From the NCBI GenBank assembly GCA_964434165.1, contig CAYSUS010000136.1, positions 1 to 16,575 of the forward strand: a DNA stretch of 16,575 nucleotides. Reading direction: 5' to 3'. Source of the stretch: CAYSUS01 sp964434165. GTDB taxonomy: Bacteria; Planctomycetota; Planctomycetia; Pirellulales; Thermoguttaceae. Numbering within the stretch: the first letter of the stretch is position 1; each line of letters starts with the position of its first letter. Below are positions 13,233 to 16,575 of the stretch, in pieces. The translations under genes and the position numbers were made by a program. The notes below the pieces were generated by a model. That model was not told where the DNA came from and did not search any database. It saw nothing but the letters and a program-made list of their open reading frames with translations.

Positions 13233-13682
13233 TCAAGCGAGGCTGATCTCGCGGCTCCGGAGAGCGCTGGGCCGTCGGATGCCTCGAGGCGGCCGGCCGC
13301 CGCCTCGCAGGTCGATCAGCGCGGCGGCCAGCCCCAGTTGGTCCAAGAGCCTCTCCATGGGAACCGGCTTGGGGAAGCAAAGACTCGGCGGCACGCCGGT
13401 CTGCTCGGCAAGCGCCTCGGGCGCGCCGTCGCCGACCACGAGCACGACCGGCATGGAAGCGGTGAAACGCGTTTCGCTCAACACCGCCGCGACCGTGGCG
13501 GCGCCGGCCGGCAGGTTCTGCAAGTCCACGAACAGCAGGTCGGGCTCCAGCGATCGCACCTTGGCCAGGCACTCCCACGCGTCCTCGGCGGTGTCCACCG
13601 CGAAGCCGCAGCGGGACAAGAACCTCTCGAACCTCGTGCGCGAGCGCGATTCGGGCTCCACGATCAGCAAAGTGGCGTCCAT
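13233..13682 (-). CDS. Receiver-domain protein with degenerate active site
   Basis: A 149-aa stand-alone receiver (CheY-like) protein. The fold is clear: LLIVEPE at 5-11, LLFVDLQNLP with Asp53 in the phosphoacceptor position, VVLVVGDG at 79-86 and FPKPVPMERLL with Lys105. However, the usual acidic pair after the first strand is reduced to Glu9 in VEPE, and the Ser/Thr at the end of strand 4 is Gly84, so normal phospho-switching is doubtful. Residues 125-149 are a basic tail (RGGGRPPRGIRRP) without an output domain. ATG 13682 follows AGGAGG and fits the fold; a frame to 13718 adds 12 unrelated residues. It heads the six-gene run and may regulate it or act as a protein-binding module. Confidence 0.85.
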   Translation of the reverse strand: MDATLLIVEPESRSRTRFERFLSRCGFAVDTAEDAWECLAKVRSLEPDLLFVDLQNLPAGAATVAAVLSETRFTASMPVVLVVGDGAPEALAEQTGVPPSLCFPKPVPMERLLDQLGLAAALIDLRGGGRPPRGIRRPSALRSREISLA

Positions 13683-13765
13683 CGGGCCTCCTGCGTTTTT
13701 TGGCGCGCAAACCATCATCGCAAATCATCAAACCGCGCCTATTCCTCACTATGGTGAACCGCGTA

Positions 13766-13780
13766 TGGTGGATTCCACCA
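13766..13780. promoter_or_regulatory. 15-bp perfect palindrome upstream of the receiver-led run
   Basis: TGGTGGA-T-TCCACCA is a perfect inverted repeat with one central base, about 85 bases upstream of the ATG at 13682. The 7-mer TATGGTG also occurs at 13750-13756 and 13764-13770. This is a plausible operator for the minus-strand run, but no -10/-35 pair is clear. Confidence 0.35.
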
Positions 13781-14015
13781 CACCTGACAGTGGCGTTGCC
13801 ACGTGCAGAATGCTCTTGCCCGCCCGCCGCGGCCCGCGCGGGGGCAAGCCGCCGGGTGCCAAGGCGATAGCAACGGCGCCTGGAGCCCCGCTCCTGCACC
13901 GTTGAGCCGGACTGTGATAAATCTGGCGCATGCAGTTACCCATTGACAACAGAACGCTAACCGGGATCGTCCAGGCAAGTGTCCCGTCAAGCTCGGCAAC
14001 TGGTGCTGAAGGTGA

Positions 14016-14189
14016 TCAGTCTTTGGACTTCGCCACGCCGATCAAGCCAGAAGCCACCCGGGCACCGCCGTTGCACGTCGGCTGCGTGGAGGTGTCAGCC
14101 TGGGCGTGGACGACCAGCGCGCGTCCGAGGATATTGAGGCGGTCACCCAGCTTGAGCATCGGGTCGAGCATCTCGATCTTCCGCTCGAC
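14016..14189 (-). pseudogene. sodC: 3' remnant of a Cu/Zn superoxide dismutase gene
   Basis: The minus-strand frame ending at TGA 14016-14018 reads through VERKIEMLDPMLKLGD, then NILGRALVVHAQAD, TQPTCNGGARVASGLIGVAK. This is the C-terminal third of a Cu/Zn superoxide dismutase: the histidine in ALVVHA is the last copper ligand and the Arg in GARVA is the channel arginine. A stop codon (TAA, 14190-14192) lies directly upstream in frame, where the family would continue for roughly 100 more residues with the other metal ligands. In addition, the usual QPSGNAG and ACGVIG read QPTCNGG and ASGLIG, losing the disulfide cysteine. It cannot encode an active enzyme and is best called a decayed or truncated gene. 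The breakpoint abuts the leader of the plus-strand kinase-like gene. Confidence 0.75.
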
Positions 14190-14281
14190 TTATGGTAAGG
14201 TGCGCTCTTGCCCCCCGCGAAGGGCCTCCGTCCCCCTGGGCGCACGACCCCGTCAAGGCCCCTGCCGGCTGGAGATTCGCG

Positions 14282-14737
14282 ATGAGCCAGGGCCCCCAAG
14301 ACGCCGACCGGCCTCAGGAGTCCAACGACCGGCAGCATGAGCCCGACGCCGAGGCCCCCGCCGAAGACCGGGACCAGCAAGCGCCGCAAGACGCCCCCGA
14401 AGCCCGCGAGGCTGTCGACTTCCCGGTGGTCGGCGTGGGGGCTTCGGCGGGAGGACTGGAGGCCTTCGAGCAGTTGCTCCGCCAGGCCGTGTCCAACGCC
14501 GTCGCGCACAGCGGGGCCCGCGGCGTGGAGATCGTCCTGGAAAGCGATGGTTCGGCCACGGCGGTGACCGTCTCGGACGACGGCAGCGGCCTGCCGCCCG
14601 GCGGTAAGCGGGGGCCCGGCATGGGCCTGCAGATCATGCGGCACCGCGCCGGATTGATCGGGGGCGAGCTCGTCATCGAGTCGCCTTCCACAGGCGGCAC
14701 GCGCGTGACATGCCGCGTGCTGGGAAAAACGACGTGA
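14282..14737 (+). pseudogene. Internally deleted CheB / histidine kinase fusion
   Basis: A 151-aa open frame made of two distant parts of a large sensory protein. Residues 1-46 are acidic and low-complexity. Residues 47-66 (FPVVGVGASAGGLEAFEQLL) are the first strand and serine loop of a CheB methylesterase, as found at the start of CheB-CheR-PAS-kinase proteins. From about residue 67 the sequence is a HATPase_c domain of the NarL-partner kinase type: N box QAVSNAVAHSGA, G1 box DDGSGL, G2 box GPGMGLQIM. The rest of CheB, CheR, any PAS domains and the dimerisation/phosphoacceptor histidine are absent, yet the frame is intact. Methylesterase or kinase activity is therefore not possible unaided; ATP binding may be. 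ATG 14282 follows GGAG. The response regulator follows after 35 bases. Confidence 0.75.
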
Positions 14738-14772
14738 AGCAGGCGCTTCGTCCTGCGAGGAAGCGTGACATT

Positions 14773-15420
14773 ATGGCAGCCCGGGTTCTGATCGTCGATG
14801 ACCATCCGGCCGTGCGCGAGGGACTGGCGGTGCGGATCTCCAGCCAGCCGGACCTGGAGGTCTGCGGCGAGGCGGGCGACGTGGCCGAGGGCCTGGCGCA
14901 GATCGACGCCACGCAGCCAGACATCGTGGTGATCGACATCCAGCTCAAGACCGGCAACGGCCTGGACCTGGTCAAGCGGGTCGCCGCCCGCGGCGGGCCG
15001 GTGAAGGTCCTCGTGTGGTCGGTGTATCCCGACAAGCTCTACGCGGAGCGGGCGCTGAAGGCCGGCGCCATGGGCTACATCAACAAGGAGCACACGACGG
15101 GCCGGATCGTGGACGCCATCCGCCGCGTGCGCGAGGGCAAGATCTACCTCTCCGAGGAGATGTCGGAGAAGCTCCTCCGCCGTGCGGTGGGCGGGACGCG
15201 GCCGCTGCGGGATTCGCCTGTCGAGACGCTCTCCGACCGGGAACTGGAGGTGTTCCGCCTGATCGGCGAGGGGCTGACGACGGCTCAGCTCGCGCAGCGC
15301 CTGCACCTGAGCCGGCACACCATCGACACCCACCGGCAGCGGATCAAGGAGAAGCTCAACGTGAGCACCGCCGCCGAGCTGACCCGGGCGGCCACGCGCT
15401 GGGTGCTGCAAGGGGAGTGA
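14773..15420 (+). CDS. NarL/FixJ family response regulator
   Basis: A 215-aa DNA-binding response regulator. The receiver domain (1-125) has the acidic pair Asp9-Asp10 in LIVDDHP, the phosphoacceptor Asp55 in VVIDIQL, Ser83 and Lys105 in GYINKEH, all intact. The LuxR-type helix-turn-helix is at about 153-210 (LSDRELEVFRLIGEGLTTAQ, then LHLSRHTIDTHRQRIKEKLN). It would be phosphorylated by a HisKA_3-type kinase, and its natural partner is probably the gene upstream, of which only the ATPase part remains. ATG 14773 follows GAGGAAG; a longer frame from 14710 overlaps the upstream gene and lacks support. Targets are unknown. The N-ATPase operon begins 195 bases downstream. Confidence 0.93.
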   Translation: MAARVLIVDDHPAVREGLAVRISSQPDLEVCGEAGDVAEGLAQIDATQPDIVVIDIQLKTGNGLDLVKRVAARGGPVKVLVWSVYPDKLYAERALKAGAMGYINKEHTTGRIVDAIRRVREGKIYLSEEMSEKLLRRAVGGTRPLRDSPVETLSDRELEVFRLIGEGLTTAQLAQRLHLSRHTIDTHRQRIKEKLNVSTAAELTRAATRWVLQGE

Positions 15421-15511
15421 TCGCGCCCGACCGCGTCAAAATGCCGGGCGGGTGGGACGCGATGACGTGCCCTCGGCCGCGGCAAGGCCTTCTTCGCGTG
15501 CTCCGCATGCC

Positions 15512-15527
15512 CGGCATGCCAATTGCT
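15512..15527 (+). promoter_or_regulatory. Sigma-54-type (-24/-12) promoter for the N-ATPase operon
   Basis: CGGCATGCCAATTGCT matches TGGCACGNNNNTTGCW at 10 of 12 fixed positions with exact GG/GC spacing. Transcription would start near 15538, about 78 bases before the ATG at 15616. The -24 half overlaps a perfect inverted repeat, GCATGCC-C-GGCATGC (15505-15519), which could be a binding site for a repressor or activator. Confidence 0.55.
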
Positions 15528-15615
15528 TCGCCGTGGTCGCGGCGTCGAGGTCATGCATCGAAGTCCGCGGTGCAGAGGCGGGCCGGCCGATCCTCCCTTC
15601 CGTCAGAAAACGCCG

Positions 15616-16575
15616 ATGATCGTTCCCTCCACCACCGATCGCCGGGGCCAGGTGCTGGCCGTGCGCGGCAGCGTGATCGACGCGCGTTTCGCGGGGCTGC
15701 CGCGCCTGCACCACCGGCTGGAGGCCGGGGAGGAGGGGCGCGTGGTGGCTGAGGTCCTGGCGCACCTGGACGCCGGTACGGTCCGCGCGCTGGCCCTGAC
15801 GCCCACCCAGGGTCTCAGCCGCGGCAGCCGGATCGTGGACACGGGCCGGCCTTTCACCGTGCCCGTGGGCGACCAGTTGCTCGGCCGCGTGTTCAACGTG
15901 TTCGGCGAGCCGATCGACCACGGCGAGCCGCTTGCCGGCGCGGTGCAGAAGCCGATCCAGCGGAGCCCCGTACCCCTGACGGATCGCACGACCAGGGCCG
16001 AGGTGTTCTCGACCGGCATCAAAGCGATCGACGTGTTGGCGCCGCTGGAGCGCGGCGGCAAGGCCGGGCTGTTCGGCGGGGCCGGGGTGGGCAAGACCGT
16101 GCTGATCATGGAGATGATCCACAACATGGTCGGCCAGCACGAGGGCGTGAGCATGTTCTGCGGCATCGGCGAGCGGTGCCGCGAGGGCGAGGAGCTGTAC
16201 CGCGAGCTCCAGGAGGCCGAGGTGCTCGACAGCACCGTGCTCGTGTTCGGCCAGATGAACGAGCCGCCGGGAGCGCGGTATCGCGTGGGCCACGCCGCCC
16301 TGACCATGGCCGAGCACTTCCGCGACGATCTGCACCGCGACGTCCTGCTTCTGGTGGATAACATCTTCCGCTTCATCCAGGCGGGCATGGAGGTGTCGGG
16401 CCTGATGGGGCGGATCCCCTCGCGCCTGGGCTACCAGCCGACCATGGCCACGGAGCTCTCCGCGCTCCAGGAGCGGATCTCCAGCACCCGCGCCGGGGCG
16501 ATCACGTCGATCCAGGCGGTGTACGTGCCGGCCGACGACTTCACCGATCCGGCCGCGGTGCACACGTTCGGGCAT
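15616..16575 (+). CDS. atpD: ATP synthase beta subunit, N-ATPase type (runs off the window)
   Basis: The first 320 residues of an F1 catalytic beta subunit are visible. Key sites are intact: Walker A GGAGVGKT at 154-161, the catalytic glutamate and arginine in GERCREGEELY (Glu186, Arg187), VFGQMNEPPGA at 210-220, and Walker B LLLVDNIFRF with Asp248. GERCREGEELY, with Cys and Glu where standard beta has Thr and Asn, is typical as I recall of the alternate N-type ATPases. These are predicted sodium or proton pumps with the operon order atpDCQRBEFAG, in which beta comes first. The absence of alpha or gamma genes upstream agrees with that order and not with the standard operon. No clear Shine-Dalgarno precedes ATG 15616; an in-frame ATG at 15553 is possible, but homology begins at GQVLAV after 15616. 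Confidence 0.9.
   Translation, partial: MIVPSTTDRRGQVLAVRGSVIDARFAGLPRLHHRLEAGEEGRVVAEVLAHLDAGTVRALALTPTQGLSRGSRIVDTGRPFTVPVGDQLLGRVFNVFGEPIDHGEPLAGAVQKPIQRSPVPLTDRTTRAEVFSTGIKAIDVLAPLERGGKAGLFGGAGVGKTVLIMEMIHNMVGQHEGVSMFCGIGERCREGEELYRELQEAEVLDSTVLVFGQMNEPPGARYRVGHAALTMAEHFRDDLHRDVLLLVDNIFRFIQAGMEVSGLMGRIPSRLGYQPTMATELSALQERISSTRAGAITSIQAVYVPADDFTDPAAVHTFGH

Larger units (their letters stand above)
13683..14281. other. Mostly non-coding stretch with a gene remnant
   Basis: About 600 bases between divergent units. It contains a palindrome near the receiver gene (13766-13780), a GC-rich hairpin (CTTGCCC at about 13814 with GGGGCAAG ending near 13847), and the sodC remnant at 14016-14189. No intact gene is seen. 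The leader of the CheB/kinase fusion occupies the last 90 bases. Confidence 0.55.

Noticed and set aside
13814..13847. A GC-rich hairpin (CTTGCCC / GGGGCAAG) as a terminator.
   Set aside because: No T-run follows on either strand, and no gene ends next to it.
14060..14075. A 10/12 sigma-54-type match, GGGCACCGCCGTTGCA, on the plus strand.
   Set aside because: It lies inside the sodC remnant, where the bases are explained by conserved codons, and would leave a leader of almost 200 bases before the kinase-like gene.
15436..16575. A 379-codon minus-strand frame opposite the ATPase beta gene.
   Set aside because: The plus strand encodes a highly conserved beta subunit with all catalytic motifs; the minus frame is its shadow.

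Overview
This is a GC-rich bacterial window, most likely from a planctomycete (Planctomycetota). That call rests on inference: several small-protein families that I associate with planctomycete genomes (the MWL-type 108-aa protein, the CCRH-ending 91-aa protein, the CPTC/CSHC zinc ribbon), an exported multi-BON protein, and the start of an N-type ATPase operon led by the beta subunit. No rRNA, tRNA, transposase or CRISPR array is visible.

Layout. (1) 1-1302, minus strand: ldhA-like 2-hydroxyacid dehydrogenase followed by the 5' part of PEP synthase. (2) 1303-1641: a divergent regulatory region with a strong sigma-54-type promoter facing each way. (3) 1642-5607, plus strand: an exported MamS/MamX-like plus DsrE-like fusion, a terminator-like hairpin, then a sulfur operon (metallo-beta-lactamase/double rhodanese, two YeeE/YedE half-transporters) and a 56-aa DUF1328 membrane protein. 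(4) 5678-6431: a DUF72 protein. (5) 6453-9770, minus strand: Pfk-2 type phosphofructokinase with a leader carrying two large hairpins, an exported protein with six BON domains, and a 64-aa membrane protein behind another sigma-54-type promoter. (6) 10004-11470, plus strand: a phosphoribosyltransferase and an Fpg-type DNA glycosylase. (7) 11558-13682, minus strand: a tight run of six small genes led by a degenerate receiver protein and including an FHA protein and a zinc ribbon. (8) 13683-14281: mostly non-coding, holding the 3' remnant of a Cu/Zn superoxide dismutase gene. (9) 14282-15420, plus strand: a badly truncated CheB/histidine-kinase fusion followed by an intact NarL/FixJ response regulator. 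(10) 15616-end: N-ATPase beta subunit behind a further sigma-54-type promoter.

Reading together: the content suits a stress or low-oxygen island (fermentative dehydrogenase, pyruvate-to-PEP conversion, Pfk-2, sulfane-sulfur handling, envelope protection, DNA repair, ion-pumping ATPase). The most notable signal is that four separate transcription units in different strands and regions have -24/-12 elements matching the sigma-54 consensus at 10 or 11 of 12 positions, each about 75 to 105 bases ahead of a start codon. The second notable signal is gene decay around 14.0-14.5 kb, where a sodC has lost its 5' two thirds and a sensory kinase has lost its whole centre in frame.
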